From JAZBPO01 sp963691775 (lineage in GTDB: Bacteria > Pseudomonadota > Gammaproteobacteria > Pseudomonadales > Azotimanducaceae): DNA of 64,000 bases. The stretch's first letter is position 1. Each line of letters opens with the position of its first letter. Under the pieces are notes generated by a model that saw only the letters and a list, made by a program, of their open reading frames with translations, searched no databases and was not told the origin of the DNA. Both the position numbers and the translations under genes were made by a program. The DNA lies in assembly GCA_963691775.1 (NCBI GenBank), contig OY829369.1:4154001-4218000 (forward strand), written 5' to 3'. Below are positions 1 to 8,677 of this stretch, one piece after another.

Positions 1-1
1 C

Positions 2-172
2 GTCGCGCACTTCTTCGGCCTGCACGCGATGCAGGCGCTGCCGCTGTTTGCCCTTGCCGTGCGCGGTCTCGCCTGGGCGCGCACGACGGTTGTCGCATTT
101 GCGTTGCTGTACTCGGCGGTGACGGTCTATGTGTTCGTACAGGCCGTTCAGGGCCGGCCGTTCCTCGGCTGA
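2..172 (+). CDS. C-terminal end of a multi-pass membrane protein (partial)
   Basis: Only the last 56 residues are in the window; the start lies off the left edge. The visible part begins around AHFFGLHAMQ and has two hydrophobic stretches separated by a short basic turn (VRGLAWAR), ending in GRPFLG before TGA. This is the look of the last helices of an inner-membrane protein. I cannot assign a family from the fragment. It is convergent with the deacetylase-like gene, whose stop codon lies only 10 bp away, and there is no room for an intrinsic terminator between them. Confidence 0.6.
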   Translation, partial: VAHFFGLHAMQALPLFALAVRGLAWARTTVVAFALLYSAVTVYVFVQAVQGRPFLG

Positions 173-182
173 GAGCGGGAGA

Positions 183-1325
183 TCAGGCGCAGTGTGCGCG
201 GAGCGCTGCGAGGGGGCCCGCGACGGCGGCATCGATGACTGTCGCCTGATGGGATTGCAGCGCCTGCCAGGGCACGTCCTCGCTCTCGAGATAGGGGTCG
301 TCGATCTCGGTATCGACGCCGCGCAGCGCGTCGATTACCGCAACGCCGCAGAAGGGCACGTAGAAGTCCGAGTAGCCACCCTCGTGCACGACGGCCAGGC
401 GCCCGCCGCAGAGCGCATCGGCTGCGCTGCGCATGCGCTCGGTCAGGGCGCGATAGTGCGAGGACAGCAGCATCTGGTGAGAGAGCGGGTCGAAATAGCT
501 GCCATCGAATCCGCACGCGACGACGATCAGGTCCGGCCTGTAGGCAAGCAGGGCCGGCAGGACCACCCGGTCCATCGCGTCCAGCCAGGCGCCGCCACCG
601 CAGCCGGGCGGCAGCGGCACGTTGATATTGAAGCCCGCTCCGCTGCCGCGCCCGGTGTCGTCCAGACGCCCTCGATCGAAGGGGTAGAGCATGTCCTGAT
701 GCATGGAGATCGTGAGTACGTCGTCGCGTTCGTAGAACGCCGACTCGGTACCGTTGCCGTGGTGCACGTCCCAGTCGACGATCGCGATCCGCTTCGCGAG
801 TCCGCGGGCAAGCAGGTCCATGACCGCGAGCGCAACGTTGCCATAGAGGCAGAACCCCATTCCCTCATCGGCCTCTGCGTGATGGCCCGGCGGGCGGGTG
901 AGGGCATAGGCCGTGTCGACCGCACCGGTCTGGACCGCTTCCAGCGCCGCCATCGCGCCCCCGACCGCCAATCGTGCAATGCGGTCGCTGCCCGGGCCGA
1001 CCGCGGCGGAGTCTCCGATGTCGGCGCCGAATCCGCGCGATGCTTCAGCGACCCGATCGAGGTGTGCCTGCGTGTGGAACCTCAGCAATTGCGCGTCGCT
1101 TGCCTCGAAGGGCGTGATCGGCACCAGGGTTGGCGTGATGTCGAGGGCATCCAGCAGGTTCTTCAGGCGCCGCTTGGTTTCCGGATGCTCGGAGTGGATG
1201 CCCGGCTGCTGACGACCCTGAAAAGGTGCACGCCCGGTGTTGATCGAGCCGAAGGCGCTGCCCGTGTCGTGCCACATGTAGCGCTCGTGCCAGACAAAAC
1301 CGCAGCGTCGCGCCCTGCTGTCCAT
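183..1325 (-). CDS. Class II histone-deacetylase-like amidohydrolase
   Basis: A 380-residue zinc amidohydrolase of the HDAC / acetoin utilization / acetylpolyamine amidohydrolase superfamily. The family hydrolyses amide bonds of acetylated lysines, polyamines or other small amides. Visible active-site elements are PPGHHAE (His148-His149 charge relay), DWDVHHGNGT with predicted zinc ligands Asp186 and His188, GFDGS with the third ligand Asp274, and HEGGYS with the catalytic Tyr323. All expected residues are present, so it should be active. It has no signal peptide. Its ATG shares one base with the stop of the upstream LLM oxidoreductase (TGATG), so it is the last gene of the nitrile hydratase operon. 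The substrate is unknown; operon context makes a small-molecule amide plausible (inference). Confidence 0.9.
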   Translation of the reverse strand: MDSRARRCGFVWHERYMWHDTGSAFGSINTGRAPFQGRQQPGIHSEHPETKRRLKNLLDALDITPTLVPITPFEASDAQLLRFHTQAHLDRVAEASRGFGADIGDSAAVGPGSDRIARLAVGGAMAALEAVQTGAVDTAYALTRPPGHHAEADEGMGFCLYGNVALAVMDLLARGLAKRIAIVDWDVHHGNGTESAFYERDDVLTISMHQDMLYPFDRGRLDDTGRGSGAGFNINVPLPPGCGGGAWLDAMDRVVLPALLAYRPDLIVVACGFDGSYFDPLSHQMLLSSHYRALTERMRSAADALCGGRLAVVHEGGYSDFYVPFCGVAVIDALRGVDTEIDDPYLESEDVPWQALQSHQATVIDAAVAGPLAALRAHCA

Positions 1326-2407
1326 CAGCGCTCGACCTCGGCAAGCGCGGGAATCAGCTCTGCACCGATGCGTTCGATCACGTCATAGCGCGGCTCGAAG
1401 GCCGGCAGCACGATGATTTCATCGAGCCCGGCGGCTCGATACTGGCGCAGGCGCGTGGTCACCTGGTCCAGCGTGCCAACCAGGCACGTATTGGCAATGA
1501 GCTCTGGCGTCACGAAGCGAGCCTCTTCTGGGAGCACCCAGCAATTGTGGCCGGCGTGGACGCGCTGATGACGGCGGTCCTCGGGCAGGGCAGCGAGCAT
1601 CGCGCAGTACTCGTCCCAGATCGGTAGCGCGGCCTTCGGCGGCGGAGCGTCGAACTGCCGCCAGGAGTCATAGGCGTAGTGCAGACCGGCCATGGCCATG
1701 GCGCCGCACTCTTCGCGGACCCGGGGCGAATCGATCGCCTCGCCTTCGTTCAGGATCGTCACCGTGGTGAGGGCCGTGAACCTGAAGCCCGGTGACAGTG
1801 GGCGTCCCGATGCCTCGGCGCCATTCCGGACGAGGGAGATGAAGCGGCCCAGGATCTCCGGCGTCGGCGCCCAGCCCAGGATCGCGCCGTCTCCGTGCTT
1901 GCCGGCAAGCCCGAGGGCGCGCGGCCCGAAGCCGGATACGTGAAGCGGTATCGGGTCCTCGAAGTTGACGAAGCCGTGATCCGGCATGAGATGCCGGATC
2001 GGGCGCGTCACCTCGCCGAGCTTCACCTCCGCTTCATCCCCTCGAAGCAGGGGTCTCAGTTCACCGAGGTAGCGGTCGAAGGCAGCGATGGATTGGGGTT
2101 TGCGTCCCATCACCCGCATCGCTGTATTCCCCGCGCCCACGCCAAGAAAGGTGCGTCCCGGCGCGAGCGCGTTGATGGTTGCAATGGAAGCGGCGGTCAC
2201 GGGCGCCGGCCGCGTGCCGGTGACGGCGACGCCCGTCCCGAGGCGAATGTGCTCGGTTCGATCGGCGGCAAGCGCGAGGCATGCGTAGCAGTCAGACCAG
2301 AGCATCTGACTGTCGGCGAACCACAGGCTGGAGAACCCGAGCGCTTCCGCGCGGGTCGCGTAGTCGAGGTCGCCGATGTGGGAAGCGATGCAGATGCCGA
2401 TGTCCAT
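1325..2407 (-). CDS. LLM-class flavin-dependent oxidoreductase
   Basis: A 360-residue protein of the luciferase-like monooxygenase superfamily (TIM-barrel, FMN- or F420-dependent). Typical features are the N-terminal barrel strand followed by LGFSSLWFADSQ, the LGTGVAVTGTR segment in the first third, and FLGVGAGNTA before residue 110. Members oxidise a wide range of small molecules, and substrate cannot be read from the sequence. It starts 96 bp after the nitrile hydratase activator gene and overlaps the downstream deacetylase-like gene by one base, so co-transcription is likely. In some nitrile pathways flavin or haem enzymes act upstream of nitrile hydratase, but nothing here proves that link. 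Confidence 0.85.
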   Translation of the reverse strand: MDIGICIASHIGDLDYATRAEALGFSSLWFADSQMLWSDCYACLALAADRTEHIRLGTGVAVTGTRPAPVTAASIATINALAPGRTFLGVGAGNTAMRVMGRKPQSIAAFDRYLGELRPLLRGDEAEVKLGEVTRPIRHLMPDHGFVNFEDPIPLHVSGFGPRALGLAGKHGDGAILGWAPTPEILGRFISLVRNGAEASGRPLSPGFRFTALTTVTILNEGEAIDSPRVREECGAMAMAGLHYAYDSWRQFDAPPPKAALPIWDEYCAMLAALPEDRRHQRVHAGHNCWVLPEEARFVTPELIANTCLVGTLDQVTTRLRQYRAAGLDEIIVLPAFEPRYDVIERIGAELIPALAEVER

Positions 2408-2503
2408 TAGCGCGTCTCCTGCTGCCTGGGTTCGATTAGGTCGCCGAGGGGGGGCACGCCGGCTGCCGAGGACCGGAGCAGTCCGCGATCTGCCGCGGCG
2501 ACA

Positions 2504-2860
2504 TCAGTGATCGTGTCCGTGCGGGCGTGCAGCCAAGGATCTGGCGCGCGCTTCCAGCGCACTCCTCGCGGTCATCCCGCGTGCGGCAAGGAGGGCTTCG
2601 AGGGCGCATTGAAAGCGCTCGAAGTAGTGATAGGCGGGGGCCGACTCTGGCTGGCCTCCATGAGTCGCATCCCAGCGTCCGATCTCCGCAATCAGTGCTT
2701 CGCGAACGTCCTCCCATTGGAACAGGCCCGCGTCGCAGAGCGCATGCGCGAGGCCGAACACGCGCGCTTCCCAGGGCGCCTCGAAGACAACCTCGCCATT
2801 CTCCAGAGGCACGCGTGCGCGCGCCGGTCCGCTGCCGAGCACCGAGATCGGATCGCTCAC
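2504..2860 (-). CDS. Nitrile hydratase accessory (activator) protein
   Basis: A 118-residue protein matching the small nitrile hydratase activator family (P14K type), which delivers cobalt and helps cysteine oxidation in the alpha subunit. It shares the short block FEAPWEARVFGLA with the N-terminal region of the beta subunit (FHARWEAAVFAMM), as expected because activator and beta N-terminus are homologous. The C-terminus is His-rich (ARPHGHDH), possibly metal binding. I chose the GTG start at 2860 because it overlaps the alpha-subunit stop (GTGA) and begins just before the conserved part. A longer open frame upstream overlaps the alpha gene and is not needed. The order beta-alpha-activator is typical of cobalt nitrile hydratases. 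Confidence 0.85.
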   Translation of the reverse strand: MSDPISVLGSGPARARVPLENGEVVFEAPWEARVFGLAHALCDAGLFQWEDVREALIAEIGRWDATHGGQPESAPAYHYFERFQCALEALLAARGMTARSALEARARSLAARPHGHDH

Positions 2861-3459
2861 GGTGCTTTCACCTCGGCGACGCCGATCATCGCTTCGCGTT
2901 CGATGAGTGCCGTCAGTTCGGGTTCGTCCATGTCGCTTGTTCCCGTGGGCCGCTGAGGCAGGACCAGATAGCGGACTTCTGCGCTCGAGTCCCAGACGCG
3001 GATTTCTCGATCGGCAGCGACGTCGAGGCCGAACTCCGTGAGTACCTTGCGTGGCTCGCGGACGATGCGCGAGCGATAGGCCGGATCCTTGTACCAGCGC
3101 GGCGGCAGGCCGAGCAGCGCCCAGGGGTAGCAGGAGCAAAGGGTGCAGACGACGACGTTGTGCACGGCGTCGCTGTTCTCGACGACGACGAGCTTCTCCA
3201 TCTCGCCGCCGGGTCCACCCTTGATGCCGAGCTCGCCGACCGTCTCCGTGGCATCGGCCAGCAGGCGTGCTCGGAAGGCGTCGTCACACCATGCGCGTGC
3301 GACCACGCGGGCGCCGTTGAGCGGTCCGACGCGTTCCGCGAAGCGCGCGATCACTGCATCCACATCGGCCGAAGTCAGCAGTCCCTGTTCGACGAGCAGC
3401 GCTTCGAGTGCCTCCGCACGAATCGCGGGTTCGGTCGGATCGTGCACGTGATCAGCCAT
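2857..3459 (-). CDS. nthA: Nitrile hydratase alpha subunit, cobalt type
   Basis: A 200-residue catalytic subunit that hydrates nitriles to amides. The metal claw is Cys105-Thr-Leu-Cys108-Ser-Cys110, followed by YPWALLGLPP. A Thr after the first Cys marks the low-spin Co(III) class; iron enzymes have Ser there. In the family the last two Cys become sulfinic and sulfenic acids. I chose the ATG at 3459 because it gives the usual N-terminus and overlaps the end of the beta gene by 8 bases; an in-frame upstream extension lies inside beta. No amidase of the amidase-signature or nitrilase type is visible next to the operon. Confidence 0.93.
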   Translation of the reverse strand: MADHVHDPTEPAIRAEALEALLVEQGLLTSADVDAVIARFAERVGPLNGARVVARAWCDDAFRARLLADATETVGELGIKGGPGGEMEKLVVVENSDAVHNVVVCTLCSCYPWALLGLPPRWYKDPAYRSRIVREPRKVLTEFGLDVAADREIRVWDSSAEVRYLVLPQRPTGTSDMDEPELTALIEREAMIGVAEVKAP

Positions 3460-4129
3460 CGAAGGGCTCCAGATAAGGTTCGAAGAGATCGAGATGCACC
3501 CGCGTGCCGGGTTCCGCATCGTCGCCCCAGAGCGCGGTGCCTTCGAAGGCGATCGTGTACAGCGGGGTTGGGCATTCGCCGCGGCCGTGGGCGTTCGTGT
3601 CGGGAAAGACCCAGCAGTCGTGGCACGTGACGACTGCGCCGACGCGATCGCGCGCGTAATCGGGCAGGCGGCAGTGGCCGGCTACGGTCTCGCGGTGCGT
3701 GCGAACGCGGTCGCCGACGCCAAAGCGCAGTTTGGCGGCGCCCGGACGAAAACAACGCGATTCGGCTGCAGTGGGGACAACATCCGGCACGGCGGCGGGC
3801 CTTGAGGCGATCCGGTCATGGGGTCCGGCGCCGAGCTCCATGGCGCGGGCCGTGAGGGCGTCGCGGTCGATCACGCCGGACTCGACGAGCAGGGTCTCCA
3901 GACCGCCGAGCCAGCGGCCGTAGTAGGTGTGGCCGAGATAGGCGATGGGGTCGATGCGTTCGATCGCGTGGCGGAAGCGATCGCTGTTGCCCGTTGCTCC
4001 GGCCCGGCCAGCCGCGAACATCATGGCAAACACCGCGGCTTCCCAGCGTGCGTGGAACGCCGGCTCTTCCGCTTCAGGTTCGACTCGCCCGTGACCGTGC
4101 TTGCCGCCGAGGTCGTGAATCCCGTTCAT
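3452..4129 (-). CDS. nthB: Nitrile hydratase beta subunit
   Basis: A 225-residue non-catalytic partner of the alpha subunit. It opens with MNGIHDLGGKHG, the standard beta N-terminus, has the helical block with YLGHTYYGRWLGGLE in the middle, and ends with the SH3-like barrel containing FGVGDRVRT and the HGRGECPTPLYTIAF region. The ATG at 4129 is preceded by a GGAGGG ribosome binding site about seven bases upstream; this fixes the start against a longer frame running further upstream. It is the first nitrile hydratase gene in the operon, 56 bp after the PlsC-like gene. Confidence 0.93.
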   Translation of the reverse strand: MNGIHDLGGKHGHGRVEPEAEEPAFHARWEAAVFAMMFAAGRAGATGNSDRFRHAIERIDPIAYLGHTYYGRWLGGLETLLVESGVIDRDALTARAMELGAGPHDRIASRPAAVPDVVPTAAESRCFRPGAAKLRFGVGDRVRTHRETVAGHCRLPDYARDRVGAVVTCHDCWVFPDTNAHGRGECPTPLYTIAFEGTALWGDDAEPGTRVHLDLFEPYLEPFDG

Positions 4130-4185
4130 TGCGCACCCTCCCTCGTGTCCATGGTGCGCAGGGGCGTCGGCGCGGGCAAGCGGCG

Positions 4186-4758
4186 TCAGTCGGTGTCGTC
4201 TTCCTCGCGCAGTCGCACTGGCCCGAACCGTTCTGGATAGCAACCAGAGCGATCGGTATAGAACGTGCGCAGGCGGTCCATGTCTGCCTTTACATCACCT
4301 GTGGGTATGAAAGCCGGGCCGATCTCGCCACGACGCTCTGCGTAGTCGAGGGCCGTGGGTACGAGGGGCACCTCCGCCGTGCGAGCGATGTGGTAGAAGC
4401 CGGAGCGCCAGGTGTCCGTCAGGCCGCGCGTGCCCTCGGGTGGAATCACGAGCGCGATGCGCTTGCTGCCTCTGATGGCCCGGGCCGTGGCGGCAACGCG
4501 ATCCTCCCGAACGTGGCGACGGACGGGAACGCCGCCGAGGGCGCGCATGATCGGACCCATGGGCCCCCAGAAGAGCGTGTGCTTGCCGAGCCAGCGCACG
4601 GCCATGCCCGACGCCCAGGCCATGAGCAGCATCCAGGGAAAATCCCAGTTCGATGTGTGAGGCGCTGCAATGACCACGTAGCGGTCTGTATCGGACGGGG
4701 GCGCGCCAGTCAGCTGCCAGCCGCACAGGCGCAGGATCAGTCGAGCGAGGGTCTTCAA
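4186..4758 (-). CDS. PlsC-like lysophospholipid acyltransferase family protein
   Basis: A 190-residue acyltransferase-fold protein with the H-x4-D catalytic motif (His34 to Asp39, HTSNWD) and the PPEGTR block at residues 106-111. It resembles the short 1-acylglycerol-3-phosphate acyltransferase homologues common in marine proteobacteria. These act at the inner membrane, but the acyl acceptor of this subgroup is not certain. The only start compatible with the motif is a TTG at 4758; the first internal Met lies after the catalytic His. It precedes the nitrile hydratase genes on the same strand and may share their transcript, without an obvious functional link. Confidence 0.82.
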   Translation of the reverse strand: MKTLARLILRLCGWQLTGAPPSDTDRYVVIAAPHTSNWDFPWMLLMAWASGMAVRWLGKHTLFWGPMGPIMRALGGVPVRRHVREDRVAATARAIRGSKRIALVIPPEGTRGLTDTWRSGFYHIARTAEVPLVPTALDYAERRGEIGPAFIPTGDVKADMDRLRTFYTDRSGCYPERFGPVRLREEDDTD

Positions 4759-4862
4759 GTTCCGGGCTCCGATGCCAGGAGCGGCCCGGCTGAGCCCTCA
4801 GTTTAATACGACTTGGCCTGTGCTCCGCACTTGCGTGAAGCGCGGGCTGCGGTTGCCTCTAC

Positions 4863-5612
4863 TCAGGGCTCGTGGTGCTCGGCCGCGCGCAGACGGCGGC
4901 GTAGCAGCTCGATCTCCTGTTTGAGCACAGCGATCTCGTTCCGGTGCCGTGCTTTCAGTTCCTCGACCTGTTCGCGGCTCCAGGCATGCCCGTCTTCGAT
5001 GGCGTGTTGCTCACCGGTTGCGGTGCGCGACCCCACGAGACGCCTGCCTTCCTCCGGGGGCGTGGCGCAGGCCTTTTCCGCTCTTCGCTCGGCAAGATCG
5101 ACGACGCGGCGTTCGCTGCTCGGCGGCGAAGCGCCGCGCTGCGCCCGGCTTCGGCCCTGATCGCGCGCACTGAGGCGTTGTACAAGCACCTGTTGAGCCG
5201 CGTCGAGCCAGGGGCGCAGCTCGCTGCCGCTGTGGCCCCACAGCAGTGCCTCGCACTCAGGCAGGGCGCACTGACCACGATGCGCGATCCGTATCGGCCT
5301 GTGGCCAAGCGCGAGGCCCTCCGCGCTCTCCAGCGCAAGCCGCCGCAGGGGCAGCTCGAAACGTGTAGGAATGCATCCCTTGGGATCGAAGCCGAGCGTG
5401 AAGCAGCAGGCGGCGCGCAGGGTGCCGTTTCGTTCACTGATCAGATAGAGGGCGCGGATGCGCTTGATTTGAGGCGCGATGCCGAGGGCGTTTCTGTGCA
5501 CTGCCTCCAGGAAGGCAGCATGCGTGCGCACGGAACCGATGCGCTCGCCCTTCAGGATGATGACCCACTCGCGATGGCGACCTGGAACGAACGTGTCCGG
5601 AAGCTGAGGCAT
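4863..5612 (-). CDS. Unknown protein with C-terminal coiled coil
   Basis: A 249-residue protein I do not recognise. The first 130 residues look globular, with alternating strands (EWVIILKGERIGSVRT, RIRALYLISER) and four or five cysteines. A low-complexity Arg/Ala/Glu-rich linker follows. The last 40 residues form a strongly charged heptad-like helix (EELKARHRNEIAVLKQEIE), a predicted coiled coil. No signal peptide is visible if the ATG at 5612 is used; the ribosome binding site there is weak and an in-frame start upstream is possible. It lies 112 bp downstream of the secreted protein gene on the same strand. The frame is long and protein-like, but coding status is less certain than for its neighbours. 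Confidence 0.55.
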   Translation of the reverse strand: MPQLPDTFVPGRHREWVIILKGERIGSVRTHAAFLEAVHRNALGIAPQIKRIRALYLISERNGTLRAACCFTLGFDPKGCIPTRFELPLRRLALESAEGLALGHRPIRIAHRGQCALPECEALLWGHSGSELRPWLDAAQQVLVQRLSARDQGRSRAQRGASPPSSERRVVDLAERRAEKACATPPEEGRRLVGSRTATGEQHAIEDGHAWSREQVEELKARHRNEIAVLKQEIELLRRRLRAAEHHEP

Positions 5613-5724
5613 GGCAGGCAGAGTCTCGACGCATGGTGCAGGCCCGAATGCTCGGACATTCACGACAAGAGGGCAGCCGTCACGGTCACGTTTCGAGCGT
5701 GATGCAGGCCACGTTTCCAGAGGC

Positions 5725-6237
5725 TCAGTCCTCGAAGGCGCGGTACCAGCGTGGCGCAAAGATCCAGCGCCCATCGCCTTCGAGCAGCACGCCTCGGCTC
5801 TTCACCGCGCGCCCCTCAGCATCGGTGTAGAGGAATGCGAATAGTTCAACGTGGTCTGCCATGCGCGGAGCGAGCTCCCCCCAGGGCGCGAAAACAGGGT
5901 GTGCCATGCCTGCCTCGATCAGGGTGGGCGTTGCCGTAACGATGCGAATCTCGCCGCCGGTGGACTGCATGCTGGATTCAGGCACGGCGGCCAGGCCCGC
6001 GAACATGGCTTCCGCATAGGCGCAGGCCCGCTCGGCGTCCGGCGTTTGCGTGAACACCGCAGCGCAATCAGCCATTGCCGGCTCGAGTGTCCGCATGAAT
6101 GCGTGCGCTTCGTCTTCGACGATGGCCGTGAGAATAGCGTTGACGACCTTGCTGTCTGCCCCGGTCGCCGGAAGCGACGCGGCCAGGCCCGCACTGATCG
6201 CAATGCATGCGAGACGGTGAATGATCGTTCGGTGCAC
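5725..6237 (-). CDS. Secreted protein of unknown function
   Basis: A 170-residue protein with a clear N-terminal signal peptide (hydrophobic core ACIAISAGLAASLPA, likely cleavage after ATGA near residue 27). The mature part is acidic and contains paired cysteines (ADCAAVF and RACAYAE) that could form a periplasmic disulfide. It ends with GRWIFAPRWYRAFED. I do not recognise a family. The start is a GTG with a good GGGAAGGA ribosome binding site. It is divergent from katG with a 179-bp shared upstream region, so the two could be co-regulated; that is inference only. Confidence 0.75.
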   Translation of the reverse strand: MHRTIIHRLACIAISAGLAASLPATGADSKVVNAILTAIVEDEAHAFMRTLEPAMADCAAVFTQTPDAERACAYAEAMFAGLAAVPESSMQSTGGEIRIVTATPTLIEAGMAHPVFAPWGELAPRMADHVELFAFLYTDAEGRAVKSRGVLLEGDGRWIFAPRWYRAFED

Positions 6238-6416
6238 GAGCTTGGTCCTTCCCCTTGAAGCGAAACAAAGCCTGGCGGCGGGCGCTTAATGGAGCAGCTG
6301 CTTGGGGCACATTCAGCGCGTTTATGGTGACAATAGTGCCAAACGATTGGAGATTGCTTGTGTGACGGCTGCAGGCTTGCTGTGGCCGTATTCCATCCTT
6401 CGCAAGGAGAGACCCC

Positions 6417-8624
6417 ATGCGACGCTCAGTTCTTCCAATTCTTGCCGCTGCGCTGCTCGCGGCACCTGTTGCCGGTGTCGCCGCAACCGCGCAGAGCGCC
6501 AAGGACAATCAGTTCTGGTGGCCCGAGCGGCTTGATCTCGCTCCGCTTCGCCAGCATAGCTCTGACTCCAATCCTTTCGGCTCGGACTTCAATTACGCAC
6601 AAGCCTTCGGGGCCCTTGATCTCGACGCCGTGAAGGCAGACATCGAGGCTTTGATGACCGATTCTCAGGACTGGTGGCCGGCGGACTACGGTCATTACGG
6701 TCCGTTCTTCATCCGCATGGCGTGGCATAGCGCCGGGGTCTACCGCGTCGCAGATGGCCGCGGCGGCGCTGCGGGCGGCCAACAGCGCTTCGAACCGCTG
6801 AATAGCTGGCCTGACAACGCCAATCTCGACAAGGCTCGACGCCTGCTCTGGCCCGTCAAGCAGAAGTACGGTCGTGCCCTGTCCTGGGCCGATCTGATGG
6901 TGCTGACGGGCAATGTCGCGCTCGAGTCCATGGGTTTCGAAACCTTCGGTTTCGCCGGTGGACGCGAGGATGATTGGGAAGCCGATCTCGTGTACTGGGG
7001 ACCTGAAAACGAATTCCTCGCCGACGAACGTTACAGCGGCGAGCGAGATCTCGATCAGCCCCTTGCAGCCGTGCAGATGGGCCTGATCTACGTGAATCCC
7101 CAGGGACCGAACGGTGTTCCGGACACGCTCGCCGCGGCGCGTGACATACGGGAGACCTTCGGCCGCATGGCCATGAACGACGAGGAAACCGTTGCGCTTA
7201 TCGCAGGCGGCCACACCTTTGGCAAAGCGCACGGCGCACGTTCTCCGGAAGGCTGTACGGGGCCCGAGCCGGCCGCTGCCGACATCGAGGCACAGGGCTT
7301 CGGCTGGACAAACAGCTGTGGTGAGGGCAGCGGCGCGGATACGATCACCTCGGGTCTGGAGGGCGCATGGTCCGCGGCGCCCACGCGCTGGACCATGCAG
7401 TATCTGCAGAACCTCTTCGCCTACGAGTGGGTGCAGACGCGGTCGCCGGCGGGCGCGATCCAGTGGATTCCCGCAGACGGCCAGGCCGCGAACCTCGTTC
7501 CGGATGCCTTTGATGCGAGCAAGCGCCACGCGCCGGTCATGTTCACGACCGATCTCGCGCTGCGCGAGGATCCGAGCTACGGCGAGATATCTCGTCGCTT
7601 TCTGGACAACCCGGAGCAATTCGAGGACGCCTTCGCGCGTGCCTGGTTCAAGCTGACCCACCGCGACATGGGCCCGCTGGCCCGCTACGTGGGGGCGGAG
7701 GTTCCGGCCGAGGCGCTGATCTGGCAAGACCCGCTGCCGCCAGTGGAACATGGGCTCGTGAACGCAAGCGACATAGCGCTGCTGAAGGCTTCGATTCTTG
7801 ATTCGGGCCTCTCGGTTGCGGAGCTTGTCCGCGTCGCCTGGAGCTCGGCGGCGAGCTTCCGTAGCACGGACATGCGCGGAGGCGCCAACGGGGCCCGCGT
7901 GCGTCTCGCGCCGCAGAAGGACTGGCCGGCGAACACGCCAGCCGAACTCGAACGCGTTCTTGCCACGCTCGCGGAGGTACAGCAGGCGTTCAACGAGGGG
8001 GCGCGCGGCAGGCAGGTCTCGCTCGCGGACGTCATCGTGCTTGGTGGCGCAGCTGCGATCGAGAAAGCAGCGGCCGATGCAGGCCATGAAGTTGACGTGC
8101 CCTTTATTCCCGGGCGGGCCGATGCGTCCGCTGCGGAGACGGACGTCGATTCCTTCGCAGTGCTCGAGCCGAGGGCTGACGGTTTTCGCAACTTCTATGC
8201 CGACGGCCACCGCATGGGTCCCACCCAAGCGCTCGTCGAGCGCGCGAATCTGCTCTCGCTCACGGTGCCGGAGATGACTGTCCTCGTTGGTGGCCTGCGC
8301 GCGCTCGACGCGAACGCGAACGGGGTGGCGCATGGCGTATTCACGGATCGGCCCGAAACGCTCACCAACGATTTTTTCGTCAACCTCCTGGATATGTCCA
8401 CGGTCTGGAATCGCGGCGAGTCAGCGGGTCTCTACGAGGGGCGTGATCGCAGCACAGGAGCACTACGCTGGACGGCAACCCCCGTCGACCTGATCTTCGG
8501 CTCGCATTCCGAACTGCGCGCGCTCGCGGAGGTCTATGCCGCTGCTGACGGCGACACGAAGTTCGTCGAAGACTTCGTCGCGGCCTGGACCAAGGTCATG
8601 ATGAACGACCGCTTCGACGTCTGA
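6417..8624 (+). CDS. katG: Catalase-peroxidase with signal peptide
   Basis: A 735-residue bifunctional haem catalase-peroxidase that removes hydrogen peroxide. The active N-terminal domain has distal Arg100, Trp103 and His104 (RMAWHSAG), Tyr225 (MGLIYVNPQGP) and Met251 (RMAMNDEE). Trp103, Tyr225 and Met251 are the expected covalent Trp-Tyr-Met adduct needed for catalase activity, and His266 (GGHTFGKAH) is the proximal haem ligand. The spacing matches the mycobacterial enzyme with a constant offset of four residues. The C-terminal half is the usual haem-free duplicate. Residues 1-24 form a signal peptide (LAAALLAAPVAGVAATA), so this is a periplasmic KatP-type enzyme. An AAGGAGAG ribosome binding site precedes the ATG. 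Confidence 0.97.
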   Translation: MRRSVLPILAAALLAAPVAGVAATAQSAKDNQFWWPERLDLAPLRQHSSDSNPFGSDFNYAQAFGALDLDAVKADIEALMTDSQDWWPADYGHYGPFFIRMAWHSAGVYRVADGRGGAAGGQQRFEPLNSWPDNANLDKARRLLWPVKQKYGRALSWADLMVLTGNVALESMGFETFGFAGGREDDWEADLVYWGPENEFLADERYSGERDLDQPLAAVQMGLIYVNPQGPNGVPDTLAAARDIRETFGRMAMNDEETVALIAGGHTFGKAHGARSPEGCTGPEPAAADIEAQGFGWTNSCGEGSGADTITSGLEGAWSAAPTRWTMQYLQNLFAYEWVQTRSPAGAIQWIPADGQAANLVPDAFDASKRHAPVMFTTDLALREDPSYGEISRRFLDNPEQFEDAFARAWFKLTHRDMGPLARYVGAEVPAEALIWQDPLPPVEHGLVNASDIALLKASILDSGLSVAELVRVAWSSAASFRSTDMRGGANGARVRLAPQKDWPANTPAELERVLATLAEVQQAFNEGARGRQVSLADVIVLGGAAAIEKAAADAGHEVDVPFIPGRADASAAETDVDSFAVLEPRADGFRNFYADGHRMGPTQALVERANLLSLTVPEMTVLVGGLRALDANANGVAHGVFTDRPETLTNDFFVNLLDMSTVWNRGESAGLYEGRDRSTGALRWTATPVDLIFGSHSELRALAEVYAAADGDTKFVEDFVAAWTKVMMNDRFDV

Positions 8625-8677
8625 AACGGCAGCGGGCGCTCCCGCTGGAGCGCCTCGCCCGTCCCGCGGGTCCCGGG

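Noticed and set aside
6426..8333. Very long open frame opposite katG
   Set aside because: It is a GC-driven mirror of the katG codons; its translation is Arg/His-rich without any motif, while the katG frame has all catalytic residues.
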